From Polyangiaceae bacterium (lineage in GTDB: Bacteria > Myxococcota_A > Polyangia > Polyangiales > Polyangiaceae): 64,000 nucleotides of DNA. Below the pieces are notes generated by a model, which worked only from the letters and a program-made list of their open reading frames with translations, had not been told where the DNA came from and did no database searches. The position numbers were made by a program, and so were the translations under genes. Positions 54,481-63,171 of this stretch are shown here, piece after piece. The stretch spans positions 434,001 through 498,000 of the forward strand of contig JAHBVX010000005.1 of assembly GCA_019637295.1 (NCBI GenBank). Reading direction: 5' to 3'. The first letter of the stretch is position 1, and every line of letters starts with the position of its first letter.

Positions 54481-55140
54481 CTAGCGCACGTTGGTCTTGA
54501 CCAGCTTCTTGAGCCGCTTGGCGTCGGAGAACATGTCCACGTTGGTGAACACGTAGATGGCCTCCTGCTCGGGCGCCGTGGCCACCAGGGCCGCGAGCTG
54601 CTCGATGGCGGGATCCTCGTAGCGAGACTTGTGCCCCGCCGGCCCCGGGAGCCGGTAGTAGGCGACCCCGCGCTTGGACATGCCCTGCGTGAGGGGGTCA
54701 CGGGCGGCGACGGAGCCCGTCTCGGCCGCCAAGCCGTCGGACTCGTCCGGATCCCAGCCACCCGGCAGCTCGAACACGATGCGCTCGAAGCGGGGGCGAA
54801 CCAGCGCCAGGAACTCCTTGAGCGCCGCCTTGTTGGCGCGCCCGGGCGTGAACTCGGGGGGCGCGGCGAAGACGGCGGTGGTCGCGTCCAGCTCGTCCCC
54901 CACCGAGCGGAGGGTGTCCAGGGCGGTCTCGATCACCTTGCCCGAGCGAAACCCCTCCTGGCCGATCTGCCGCGGCCCCAGCATGGCGAACTCGAACCCC
55001 GCCGGGGCCTCGCGCTTCCAGCGCCGGACGGTGCCCGGTCCCGGCACCGCCAGGTGCGTCTCCTGCACCTCCACGAACAGGTACTCTTTGAAGTACCGAG
55101 TCGCGGGGACCGCGAAGCCAGCGCACCCAACGGTGATCAT
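54481..55140 (-). CDS. DUF72-family protein
   Basis: 219 aa from the ATG at 55140 (MITVGCAGFAVPATRYFKEY); a TACGTT hexamer lies 9 nt upstream. The DUF72 TIM-barrel-like pattern is visible: TVGCAGF start, FEFAMLGPRQIG, VFAAPPEF, RIVFELPG, VAYYRLPGP and AIYVFTNVD. The family's biochemical role is not established. It ends beyond the terminator of the convergent lipoprotein gene. Confidence 0.8.
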   Translation of the reverse strand: MITVGCAGFAVPATRYFKEYLFVEVQETHLAVPGPGTVRRWKREAPAGFEFAMLGPRQIGQEGFRSGKVIETALDTLRSVGDELDATTAVFAAPPEFTPGRANKAALKEFLALVRPRFERIVFELPGGWDPDESDGLAAETGSVAARDPLTQGMSKRGVAYYRLPGPAGHKSRYEDPAIEQLAALVATAPEQEAIYVFTNVDMFSDAKRLKKLVKTNVR

Positions 55141-55155
55141 CGCGGGCGGAACGTA
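55141..55155 (-). promoter_or_regulatory. Leaderless-type -10 (TACGTT) before the DUF72 gene
   Basis: On the minus strand TACGTT lies 9 nt before the ATG at 55140, and no Shine-Dalgarno is visible. Confidence 0.38.
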
Positions 55156-55206
55156 CCATAGGGCCGCCCTCGCAGCCGCACGCAAAGTGCTCCGGGCGCG
55201 CGCCGG

Positions 55207-55752
55207 TCAGTACAGCGGCTCGCCCCGGGGCTCGGGCTGACCCAGCGCCCGGCGAGCGAGCGCTCGCCCGGCCTCCCGCGCGGCCCGCCTCAGCGCGTCC
55301 TGGTGCCCGACCTCCTCCGCCCCGGAGCCGGCGCCCGGCGAGCGCCGGGCGGTGCGGCGGACGTCCCCGGTCTCCCACTCGCGCTGGCCCGGACTGGGCT
55401 CGACCCAGGCTCGGGCGACCACGGCGACGACGACGCCGCGCGCCACGGGGCGACGGCCGCCGGGGGCGTTCACGTCGGGCTCGGCGATCAGGCCCACGCC
55501 CTGGTCGTCGACCCGCAGGACCTCCACCACCAGTCGCGGGTAGCCGTCCGCGCTCCCCAGCGCCCCCTCTCGCCCGAGCTCGGCCCGTGCTCCCGAGACC
55601 AGCGCGGCCTGGACCGCCCCGTCTGCCGCTCGGCTCGGGGCGGCGTGCACCGAGAGGTTGTCCCCGCCCGGAGCCCCGGCCACGGCCGAGTAGCCGCAGC
55701 CGGTCGCCCACAGCGCTCCAGCGAGGGCCAAGCGCTGTTTCACATGAAACAT
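55207..55752 (-). CDS. LptE-like lipoprotein
   Basis: 181 aa. The signal ends at ATGC followed by GYSAV, the CGY start typical of LptE. The body has alternating strands (LSVHAAPS, ALVSGARAELGREG, RLVVEVLRVDDQG) and an Ala/Arg-rich tail. It lies downstream of leuS, the same order as leuS-lptE in E. coli. LptE plugs LptD in lipopolysaccharide export. Similarity is weak, so the call leans on context. A parS-like sequence overlaps its start codon region. Confidence 0.55.
   Translation of the reverse strand: MFHVKQRLALAGALWATGCGYSAVAGAPGGDNLSVHAAPSRAADGAVQAALVSGARAELGREGALGSADGYPRLVVEVLRVDDQGVGLIAEPDVNAPGGRRPVARGVVVAVVARAWVEPSPGQREWETGDVRRTARRSPGAGSGAEEVGHQDALRRAAREAGRALARRALGQPEPRGEPLY
55736..55751. 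promoter_or_regulatory. parS-like ParB-binding site
   Basis: TGTTTCACATGAAACA matches the general ParB-site consensus TGTTNCACGTGAAACA at every position except one central base. It lies at the beginning of the LptE-like gene. Confidence 0.45.
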
Positions 55753-55817
55753 CAACTTTTCAGCCTAAGTTACCGAAATCAAAAATGTTATACGCCTGCT
55801 CAGCGCTGCTACTGCGT

Positions 55818-58469
55818 TCAGCCGACTATTACGTTCAGGATCCGACCCGGCACGTAGACCACCTTGCGCACCGCCTTCCCCTCCGTGAACCGACGCACGC
55901 CCTCGTCGGCGAGAGCGGCGTCGCGCGCAGCGGATTCCGTTGCATCTTTGGCTAGTTGTACCTTCCCTCGCACCTTGCCGTTCACCTGCACGGGCACCTC
56001 CACCACCTCGTCCTCGCACAGGGCGGGGTCGAAGCCCGGCCAGGGGGCGTCGAGGATGGACGCTCGGCGACCGACGAGCGTCCACAGCTCCTCGGCCAGG
56101 TGAGGCGCGAAAGGCGACACGCACAACACCAGTCTTTCGACGGCATCTCGGGGAGTTACCCGTAGACCGTTCAAGTGGTTGGCCAGGATCATCATGGCGC
56201 TGATGGCCGTATTGAAGCGCAGCGCCTCGATGTCCTCGGTGACCTTCTTGACGGTGCGGTGGAGCAGCTTCGCGGTAGGCTCATCCGGCGGCGCGTCGTC
56301 GAGGGGGCGGGAGGCGATGGCGTGGAGGCGATCGAGGAAGCGGCGGGCACCCTGCAACCCGCTGGTCTGCCAGGGCTTCACCTGCTCGAGGGGGCCCATG
56401 AACATCTCGTACACGCGCAGCGTGTCGGCGCCGAAGTCCCGCACCACGTCGTCCGGGTTGACGACGTTGCCGCGGCTCTTGCTCATCTTCTCCGCCACGG
56501 CGACCACCCGAACGCCGTGCTCCGGGTGGACGGGCCTGCCGTCACGGGTCTCGATCTGCTGCTCGCTGAGCCAGCGCTCCTCGACTCGCTCGCCCGTGGC
56601 GAGCGCCAGGCCCCCCTCTGGCGCGGGAGCGGGCTCGGCGCTGTCGCCGTCGAGGGCCCGCAGCAACCCCCCTGCCCCATCGACCACGGCGTACCAGCGG
56701 TACGCGAGGCCCAGGATGAGCCCCTGGTGCACCAGCTTCAGGAAGGGCTCGGGGTGAGTGACCACGCCGATGTCGAACAGCACTTTGTGCCAGAAGCGGG
56801 CGTACAGCAGGTGCAGCACCGCGTGCTCGTTGCCCCCCATGTACAGATCCACCGGCATCCAGGCGTCATAGGCCTCGCGGCTGAACATTTCGCTCTCGTT
56901 GCGAGGATCCAGGTACCGTAGGTAGTACCAACAGGACCCCGCCCACTGGGGCATGGTGTTGGTCTCCCGGGCGAACCATCGCCCGTCCCGCTGGAAGAAG
57001 CGCCACTCGAGCGCTCGGGCCAGCGGCCCGTGGGGATCGTCCCCCGGCTGGAAGTCCTCCAGCTCCGGCAGGCGGAGGGGCAGCTCGCTCTCCTCCAGGG
57101 CGATCGGCGTCTGGTAGTCGATCTCGAAGTTCGCGCCCCGGCGCGGGTCCCCGTCGGTGCGTACCGGGAAGACGATGGGGATGGGCTCGCCCCAGTACCG
57201 CTGTCGCGAGAACACCCAGTCGCGCAGCTTGAAGTTGACCTTGCGGCGCCCGAGCCCGCGCTGCTCGAGGAAGGCGATCATGTTGCGCCGCATCTCGGCG
57301 CTGGGCTGCCCGTCGAAGGCTCCGGAGCGGACCGCGACGCCATCCTCCACGAAGGCCGCGTCGAGGCTCTCGCGCGTCGTGCCGTCGGGGCTGACGACCT
57401 CCACCACAGCCAGATCGAAGCGCTTGGCGAACTCGAAGTCCCGCTCGTCGTGGCCGGGAACGGCCATGATGGCGCCGGTGCCGTAGGCGCCCAGCACATA
57501 GTCCGCCGTGAAGATGGGGATCTGCTGCTCGGTCAGCGGGTTGAGCGCGTAGGCGCCCGTAAACACGCCGGTCTTCTCCTTGTTCAGCGCCGTGCGCTCC
57601 ATGTCGCTCTTGCGCCGTGCGGCCTCGGCGTAGGCGCGCACCTCCTCGAGCCGATCCGCGCTGGCGATCTCGAGGGTCAAGGCGTGATCCGGAGCGATCA
57701 CCATGTAGGTGGCGCCATACAGCGTGTCCGGTCGCGTGGTGTACACGGTGAGCGCGTCGTCTCGCTCGAGGATGGGGAAGTCCACCTCGGCACCCTCGCT
57801 GCGTCCGATCCAGTCCCGCTGCTTCTGCTTGGTCTCCGGCCAGTCGAGCGGCTCCAGGTCCGCGGCGAGCCGCTCGGCGTAGGCGGTGATGCGCAGCTGC
57901 CACTGGCGCAGCGGCAGACGCACGACGGGGTGATTGCCCCGCTCGCTCAGCCCGTCGATGACCTCCTCGTTGGCCAGGACGGTGCCCAGCGCCGGGCACC
58001 AATTGACCGGGATTTCCGCCTGAAATGCCAGTCCCTTGCGGAACAGCTGCAGGAAGATCCACTGCGTCCAGCGGAAGTAGCCCGGGTCGGTGGTGTCCAC
58101 CTCCCGCGACCAGTCGTAGAAGAAGCCCAGGCTCTTGAGCTGGCGGCGGAAGGTCTCGATGTTCTGCTGGGTCGTCGCGGAGGGGTGTGTCCCCGTCTGG
58201 ATGGCGTGCTGCTCGGCGGGCAGGCCGAACGCGTCCCAGCCCATGGGGTGCAGCACGTCGAAGCCGTTCATGCGCTTGAAGCGAGCGACGATGTCCGTCG
58301 CCGTGTAGCCCTCCGGGTGGCCCACGTGCAGCCCGCTACCTGACGGATAAGGAAACATGTCGAGGGCGTAGAACTTGGGCCGGCCCGGACGGCGCTCCAC
58401 ACGAAACGTCTGCTGCGCTTCCCAGTACTGCTGCCAGCGCGGTTCGACCTCTCGATGATCGTAAGCCAT
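55818..58469 (-). CDS. leuS: Leucyl-tRNA synthetase
   Basis: 883 aa, bacterial class Ia enzyme. It has the HIGH-type motif YPSGSGLHVGHPEGY (about 40-50), an editing domain (e.g. VYTTRPDTLYGATYM, GTGAIMAVPGHDERD) and KMSKS in EKMSKSRGNVV (about 660). The C-terminal part ends in the anticodon-binding and VNGKVRGKV region. A leucine-specific insert carrying WFARETNTMPQWAGSCWYYLRY is intact. The LptE-like gene lies 65 nt downstream. A TATCTC hexamer lies 7 nt before the ATG. Confidence 0.97.
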   Translation of the reverse strand: MAYDHREVEPRWQQYWEAQQTFRVERRPGRPKFYALDMFPYPSGSGLHVGHPEGYTATDIVARFKRMNGFDVLHPMGWDAFGLPAEQHAIQTGTHPSATTQQNIETFRRQLKSLGFFYDWSREVDTTDPGYFRWTQWIFLQLFRKGLAFQAEIPVNWCPALGTVLANEEVIDGLSERGNHPVVRLPLRQWQLRITAYAERLAADLEPLDWPETKQKQRDWIGRSEGAEVDFPILERDDALTVYTTRPDTLYGATYMVIAPDHALTLEIASADRLEEVRAYAEAARRKSDMERTALNKEKTGVFTGAYALNPLTEQQIPIFTADYVLGAYGTGAIMAVPGHDERDFEFAKRFDLAVVEVVSPDGTTRESLDAAFVEDGVAVRSGAFDGQPSAEMRRNMIAFLEQRGLGRRKVNFKLRDWVFSRQRYWGEPIPIVFPVRTDGDPRRGANFEIDYQTPIALEESELPLRLPELEDFQPGDDPHGPLARALEWRFFQRDGRWFARETNTMPQWAGSCWYYLRYLDPRNESEMFSREAYDAWMPVDLYMGGNEHAVLHLLYARFWHKVLFDIGVVTHPEPFLKLVHQGLILGLAYRWYAVVDGAGGLLRALDGDSAEPAPAPEGGLALATGERVEERWLSEQQIETRDGRPVHPEHGVRVVAVAEKMSKSRGNVVNPDDVVRDFGADTLRVYEMFMGPLEQVKPWQTSGLQGARRFLDRLHAIASRPLDDAPPDEPTAKLLHRTVKKVTEDIEALRFNTAISAMMILANHLNGLRVTPRDAVERLVLCVSPFAPHLAEELWTLVGRRASILDAPWPGFDPALCEDEVVEVPVQVNGKVRGKVQLAKDATESAARDAALADEGVRRFTEGKAVRKVVYVPGRILNVIVG

Positions 58470-58511
58470 GCAGCGCGAGATAGCACCGATGCGGCGGGCG
58501 CAAAACCGGGG

Positions 58512-59747
58512 CTAGCGACCGCGCGGGCCGACCGCCTTGCGCGTCAGACGCGCGCGCCGCCGCGCCTCGGCAGCCTGTCCTTCTCCCGTGCCCCGTGCGA
58601 GCACGGCGAGCGCAGCCTCGGGCACCTTGACCCAGTGTTCGTACAGCTTCGCCAGCTCGAGTCTGACCGCGGGCTCGTCCACCTCCTGCGCCAGCGCCTC
58701 GAAGTCCCTCAGCGCCCAGGCGCGATCCCCGCGGGCCTTGGCCAGCTCCGCCCGCACGCGCAGCGCCTCCACCCCCGCGCCCAGCGCCACCGCGCGGTCC
58801 GCCACCTCGGCGGCGCGCTCGAGCGCCCTGCCGCGGCGCAGGGTGCGCGCCAGCTCCACCAGGTCCTCGGCCGCCAAGCCCGACAGCGGCTCCCCGTACA
58901 GTCCGACGAGCGCGACCATGCTCACGACGTCCCAGGCGTTGTGCTCCACCACCTGCTCGAGCGCGCGCTCGTCCCCGGTGCGCAGGAAGTGGGTGTAACG
59001 CGCCGCCACTTCGCTGCCCTCGATGTCGCCGCTGCGCTCGAACCCGATCACGTGGCTCTCGATCTGACCGAGCCGACAGCCGCCGAGCCGCCGCTTGTGC
59101 AGGCGTCGCGCGACGTGCAGCAAATCGAGGTGCGGCAGCGCGGGGAGCGCGCGCTGGTGATTCATGACCCGGCGCGACGCCAGCAGCGGCAGGTCGAAGG
59201 ACTTGCCGTTGAAGCTGACGACCGCGCTGGCGTGCGAGAAGCGCTGCTCGAGGTGGTCGAGCATGGCTCGCTCCTCCGACGGGCTCTTCAGCAGCAGCTG
59301 CTCGAGCACCAGCGCGCCGTCCGCGTCGAACCAGCCGAGCCCCACCAAGAACGGGAGCACTCCAGCGCCGGTGCCGAGCCCCGTCGTCTCCGTGTCGACG
59401 AACAGGAAGCGCGCGGGCTCGGCCGATGCCAGCGTGGGATCGAGCGCGAGCAGCGCGAGCATCTCCGCGCGGGAGTCGCGCGCGGCCTCCGTGACCAGGC
59501 GCCCCACTCGGTGTGAGCGGGGCAGCCGCTCGAGTCGCTGGTGCAGCTGGCCCCCGCCCAGCTCGCGCAGGGCAAAGGGCAGCGTCGTGAGCCCCGGATC
59601 GGCCAGCGTCGGGGCGGGCGCCAGCGCCCCGGGCGCCAGGATCTCGGCCATCCTGCTGCGCAGCACCTCCAGGGTGTGGCTCTTGCTCGGCTCCATGCCG
59701 GCCCCCAGGGGCGCGCGCAAGCGACCGAGCTTGGCCTTGAGATCCAC
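58512..59747 (-). CDS. RNase H-like exonuclease-family protein (YprB type)
   Basis: 411 aa from the GTG at 59747 (DLKAKLGRLRAPLG); the open frame beyond it would overlap coaE. The nuclease core has FLFVDTETTGLG, VSFNGKSFDLPLL, HLDLLHVARRLH and EHNAWDVVSMVAL, the DEDD acidic set of RNase_H_2/YprB proteins. The C-terminal 100 residues are TPR-like. Its substrate is unknown. It lies 42 nt downstream of the leuS start on the same strand. Confidence 0.8.
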   Translation of the reverse strand: MDLKAKLGRLRAPLGAGMEPSKSHTLEVLRSRMAEILAPGALAPAPTLADPGLTTLPFALRELGGGQLHQRLERLPRSHRVGRLVTEAARDSRAEMLALLALDPTLASAEPARFLFVDTETTGLGTGAGVLPFLVGLGWFDADGALVLEQLLLKSPSEERAMLDHLEQRFSHASAVVSFNGKSFDLPLLASRRVMNHQRALPALPHLDLLHVARRLHKRRLGGCRLGQIESHVIGFERSGDIEGSEVAARYTHFLRTGDERALEQVVEHNAWDVVSMVALVGLYGEPLSGLAAEDLVELARTLRRGRALERAAEVADRAVALGAGVEALRVRAELAKARGDRAWALRDFEALAQEVDEPAVRLELAKLYEHWVKVPEAALAVLARGTGEGQAAEARRRARLTRKAVGPRGR

Positions 59748-59821
59748 GGAACGCTTGTACAGCCGTCGAGGGCGCGCGTCGAGCGCCCCCGGGAGGCTCG
59801 CTCCCGCCCGGGCGCCTCCGC

Positions 59822-59835
59822 TACTCTGCTGCGGC
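59822..59835 (+). promoter_or_regulatory. Leaderless-type -10 (TACTCT) before coaE
   Basis: TACTCT lies 8 nt before the GTG at 59836, with no Shine-Dalgarno. Confidence 0.42.
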
Positions 59836-60465
59836 GTGACCCACGTGTTCGGACTCACCGGCGGCATCGGCAGCGGCAAGAGCACCGTGGCCAGTCGCCT
59901 GCGTGAGCGCGGCGTGCCGGTCATCGACGCCGATCAGCTCGCGCGCGACGTGGTGGCGACGGGCAGCGAGGCGCTGGCCGAGATCGCCGAGGTGTTCGGC
60001 CGCGAGGTGCTGCTCCCAGGCGGCGCACTCGATCGAGCTGCCCTGGCCGCGCGGGTGTTCGGCGACGACGGGCTTCGCCGCCAGCTCGAGCGCATCACCC
60101 ACCCCCGCGTGCGTGACCTGGCCCAGCGACGCTTCGCGGAGCTCGCGGAGCGTGGCGAGGCCCTCGGCTGCTACGAGGTGCCGCTGCTCGTGGAGTCGGG
60201 TCTGGCGGACGTGCTGCGCCCGCTGGTCGTGGTGAGCGTCAGCGAGGCGGTGCAGGTGGAGCGCACGATGGCGCGCGATGGCTGCGACGAAGCGCACGCC
60301 CGGGCGCGCATCGCGGCCCAGCTGCCACTGGCGGACAAGGTCCGTCTCGCCGACTTCGTGATCGACAACTCCGGCGCTCGCGAGTCCACCCGTGCGCAGA
60401 CCGACGCGGTGCTCGACGCCATCTGCGCGCGCGTGGGGGTCGATCCGACGCGCTATCCGCGCTGA
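59836..60465 (+). CDS. coaE: Dephospho-CoA kinase
   Basis: 209 aa from the GTG at 59836. It phosphorylates dephospho-CoA, the last step of CoA synthesis. The P-loop GLTGGIGSGKST lies at 6-17. VIDADQLARDVV, THPRVRDLAQRRF, YEVPLLVESGL and DFVIDNSG complete the family pattern. The length is normal. Confidence 0.95.
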   Translation: MTHVFGLTGGIGSGKSTVASRLRERGVPVIDADQLARDVVATGSEALAEIAEVFGREVLLPGGALDRAALAARVFGDDGLRRQLERITHPRVRDLAQRRFAELAERGEALGCYEVPLLVESGLADVLRPLVVVSVSEAVQVERTMARDGCDEAHARARIAAQLPLADKVRLADFVIDNSGARESTRAQTDAVLDAICARVGVDPTRYPR

Positions 60466-60472
60466 GCGTGGC

Positions 60473-61324
60473 TCAGCCCTTGCGCGCGTTGGCGGCCGAG
60501 AGCGTGTTCTCGAGCAGAAAAGCGATGGTCATGGGACCGACGCCGCCGGGGACCGGCGTGATGGCCCCGGCGATCGCGCTGACGGACGCGAAATCCACGT
60601 CACCGCACAGCTTGCCCGCGTCGTCGCGATTCATGCCGACGTCGATGACCACCGCGCCCGGCTTGACGAACTCAGCCGTGACGAGCTGGCTGCGACCCAC
60701 GGCGGCGATGAGCACGTCGGCTTCGCGACACAGCGCGGGTAGCTCCCGGGTGCGCGAGTGCGCCAACGTCACGGTCGCGTGCTGAGCGAGGAGCAGCGCG
60801 GCCATGGGCTTGCCCACGATGTTGCTGCGACCGAGCACGACCGCCCGGGCGCCGGCGAGAGAGGCGCCCGTCTCCGCGAGCAAGCGCATGCAGCCCCGCG
60901 GCGTGCAGGGCACGAGCCCGGGCTTACCGGTCCACAGCGCGCCCACGTTCTCGGGGTGAAACCCGTCCACGTCCTTCCTCGGATCGATGGCGTCGAGCAC
61001 CACCTCCGAGCGCAGGTCACCCGGCAGGGGGAGCTGCACCAAGATCCCGTCGACCGCGTCGTCGGCGTTGAGGTTGCGCACGGTGGCGAGCAGCTCGGCC
61101 TCGCTTACCTGGGCGGAGAGCCGGTGCACTCTGCCGTTGATGCCAACCTCGGCGGCGGCCTTCTCCTTGTTTCGCACGTACACCGCCGAGGCCTGATCGT
61201 CCCCCGCCAGCACCACGCTCAGCCCCGGGGCGCGCCCGTGACGCTGGACGAACTGCCGAACACCTTCGGCGACCTCGCTGCGAACCTTGGCCGCCACGGC
61301 CTTACCGTCGATGATCGTTGCCAC
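60473..61324 (-). CDS. folD: Bifunctional methylene-THF dehydrogenase/cyclohydrolase
   Basis: 283 aa from a GTG. It interconverts 5,10-methylene-, methenyl- and 10-formyl-THF. [17 protein letters not shown] holds the catalytic Lys, followed by [35 protein letters not shown] and the C-terminal [18 protein letters not shown] hexamer lies 6 nt before the start. It converges on coaE with 7 nt between. Confidence 0.97.
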   Translation of the reverse strand: MATIIDGKAVAAKVRSEVAEGVRQFVQRHGRAPGLSVVLAGDDQASAVYVRNKEKAAAEVGINGRVHRLSAQVSEAELLATVRNLNADDAVDGILVQLPLPGDLRSEVVLDAIDPRKDVDGFHPENVGALWTGKPGLVPCTPRGCMRLLAETGASLAGARAVVLGRSNIVGKPMAALLLAQHATVTLAHSRTRELPALCREADVLIAAVGRSQLVTAEFVKPGAVVIDVGMNRDDAGKLCGDVDFASVSAIAGAITPVPGGVGPMTIAFLLENTLSAANARKG

Positions 61325-61377
61325 GGCGCAGCCCTAGCGCAGATCTTCCCGCGCGCCCACGACGGAAATCGCGGCCC

Positions 61378-62181
61378 TCAGAGCTCGAGGACCACGTCCG
61401 CGAGGGTGACGGTGTCGGCGCGAACCGCGACCTCCACGCTGCCGAGGAGGCTCGAGCCGAGCTGAAACGTGACCTTCTGCTTGGCGACGAAGCTCTGCGC
61501 CGCCGCGTTGACCACGACGGCGTAGCCTCCGTCCCCGGTCACGCCCTGCAGATCGCTCCAGGTCCCCGCCACGTCGTACAGCACGACCTCGCCCTGATGC
61601 GCGACGGACACCCCCGCGAGGGGCTGGTTCGTGTCGCCATCCACGAAGCGGAGCACCAGCTGCGCGCGACCCAGCTCGCGCACCTCGGGCAGCGTGGCCA
61701 GAGCGTAGGTCTCGTCGAGCACGGAGCCACTGACGACCAGCAGGTTGGCTTGCGCGGTCGTCTCGGTGTTCACCGGCTGCAGCGTGGAGACGAACACGCC
61801 CGGCGCGTCCGGCGCCACGCGGAGCCACACCTCCGGCGCCTTGGGGATGCTCGGGAACGCGTAGACCTGACCGTCGTACGCCGTCGTGAGAGTCGCGCTC
61901 GCCGGTCCGTAGGCCTCCACCGTCGCGGTGCCGATGAACGCGACCGACGACACGAAGTCGTCCGCCACCACGCCGAGCACCGTGCCCGACAGTTCGGCGT
62001 TCGTCGCCGCTCCGCTGCCCCCGCCACCTCCCGTCCCCGCGGCCCCCCCTCCGCCATGCTTGGGCGGGATGGTCGCGCAGTTGGGCTGCTCGGGCGGGCA
62101 GTTGCCCACGTTTGCGGGCCGCTCGCGCTCCTCGGCGCAGCCGACGAGGGCGAGCAGGAGCGCGAGGATCCGAACCGACAC
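61378..62181 (-). CDS. Lipoprotein with beta-sandwich-like repeats
   Basis: 267 aa from the GTG at 62181. The signal VRILALLLALVGC ends at a lipobox. A Cys-containing, Gly-rich linker precedes three beta-rich modules (e.g. ELSGTVLGVVADDFVSSVAF, RAQLVLRFVDGDTNQPLAGV) resembling carboxypeptidase-regulatory or Ig-like domains. A surface role is likely. A TATGTT hexamer lies 6 nt before the GTG. Confidence 0.7.
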   Translation of the reverse strand: MSVRILALLLALVGCAEERERPANVGNCPPEQPNCATIPPKHGGGGAAGTGGGGGSGAATNAELSGTVLGVVADDFVSSVAFIGTATVEAYGPASATLTTAYDGQVYAFPSIPKAPEVWLRVAPDAPGVFVSTLQPVNTETTAQANLLVVSGSVLDETYALATLPEVRELGRAQLVLRFVDGDTNQPLAGVSVAHQGEVVLYDVAGTWSDLQGVTGDGGYAVVVNAAAQSFVAKQKVTFQLGSSLLGSVEVAVRADTVTLADVVLEL

Positions 62182-62193
62182 GGGGACAACATA
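62182..62193 (-). promoter_or_regulatory. Leaderless-type -10 (TATGTT) before the lipoprotein at 61378
   Basis: On the minus strand TATGTT lies 6 nt before the GTG at 62181, and no Shine-Dalgarno is visible. Confidence 0.42.
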
Positions 62194-62238
62194 GCGCAGC
62201 TGCCGCGGCTCGACCAAAGAGTCGTGGGTGGCTGCCGG

Positions 62239-63168
62239 CTAGCGCGCTGCGGGTGCGACCCGACCGAGCCGCAGGCGGTGCACCGCCAGCACGGCGACGA
62301 CGAGGCCGAGCCCGATCAGCTGCGACGTAGACAGCCCGAGCAGGCCGCCTCGATCGTCGCTGCGCCAGAACTCGAGCACGAAGCGCACCACCGCGTAGGC
62401 CGCGACGAAGGCCAAGAACACCTGGCCATCGTAGCGCTTGCGCCCGTGCAGCCAGAGCATCAGCGCGGCGGCGATCGCGAAGGAGGCGGCCGACTCGTAG
62501 ATCTGCGTCGGGTGGACTGGCAGGCTCGGATCGAACTGCGAGTCGAGCAGCCCGGCCTTGAACTGCGACTCGCTCGCGGGGCTGCGCGGCGGAAAGGTCA
62601 GCGCCCAACGGGCGTCCGTCGGCGTGCCGAAGCAGCAGCCCGCGAGCAGGCAGCCGAGGCGCCCGAAGCCGAGCCCGATGGGCACCACGATGCCAGCCAT
62701 GTCGGCGGCCTTCCAGAACGGGAAGCGATCCCGACGCAGCAGCCAATAGGCAGCCCCAGAAGCCCCGAGGAAGCCGCCATAGTAGGTCAGCCCGCCCGCC
62801 CAGAACTTCGCCCACGCGAAGCAGTCCTGCTCGGTGGGATGGCACACGCCCTTGGCGGCGTCCCACACCCCCAGGTAGCGGTCGCTCACGCACTCCGCCT
62901 GCGTGATGTGCCAATCCACCTTCGCGGGATCGGTGCACAGGTGAACGTAGTCCCAGAAGTAGCCATCCGCGATCACGTGCAGCAGCCGACCACCGACGAC
63001 GCCGGCGAGCAGCATGGCCAGACCTAGGTCCACGACCACGTCGGGATCTTGCCCGACGCGTTTGGCCCACACCGCGCCCGCCGCGGTCGCGATCAGAAAG
63101 CCCGTGAGCAAGAGGACGAAGTAGCTCGGGAACGGGATGTCGAAGACGGTGAACAGCCGCCCCTGCAT
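62239..63168 (-). CDS. lgt: Prolipoprotein diacylglyceryl transferase
   Basis: 309 aa with seven membrane helices. Lgt adds diacylglycerol to the lipobox Cys. Family motifs: AGVVGGRLLHVI, GGLTYYGGFLGA, IGLGFGRLGCLLAGCCFG, HPTQIYES and VRFVLEFWR. The His of the usual GGxxFHGG is Tyr here. A Cys-containing insert of about 45 residues (HLCTDPAKVDW to EQDCFAWAK) expands the second periplasmic loop. It starts 3 nt after the lspA stop, so the two are an operon. Confidence 0.93.
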   Translation of the reverse strand: MQGRLFTVFDIPFPSYFVLLLTGFLIATAAGAVWAKRVGQDPDVVVDLGLAMLLAGVVGGRLLHVIADGYFWDYVHLCTDPAKVDWHITQAECVSDRYLGVWDAAKGVCHPTEQDCFAWAKFWAGGLTYYGGFLGASGAAYWLLRRDRFPFWKAADMAGIVVPIGLGFGRLGCLLAGCCFGTPTDARWALTFPPRSPASESQFKAGLLDSQFDPSLPVHPTQIYESAASFAIAAALMLWLHGRKRYDGQVFLAFVAAYAVVRFVLEFWRSDDRGGLLGLSTSQLIGLGLVVAVLAVHRLRLGRVAPAAR

Positions 63169-63171
63169 CGC

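Noticed and set aside
56866-58062. 398-aa frame inside leuS
   Set aside because: Frame-shifted shadow of LeuS with Arg/Ala-rich low-complexity sequence.
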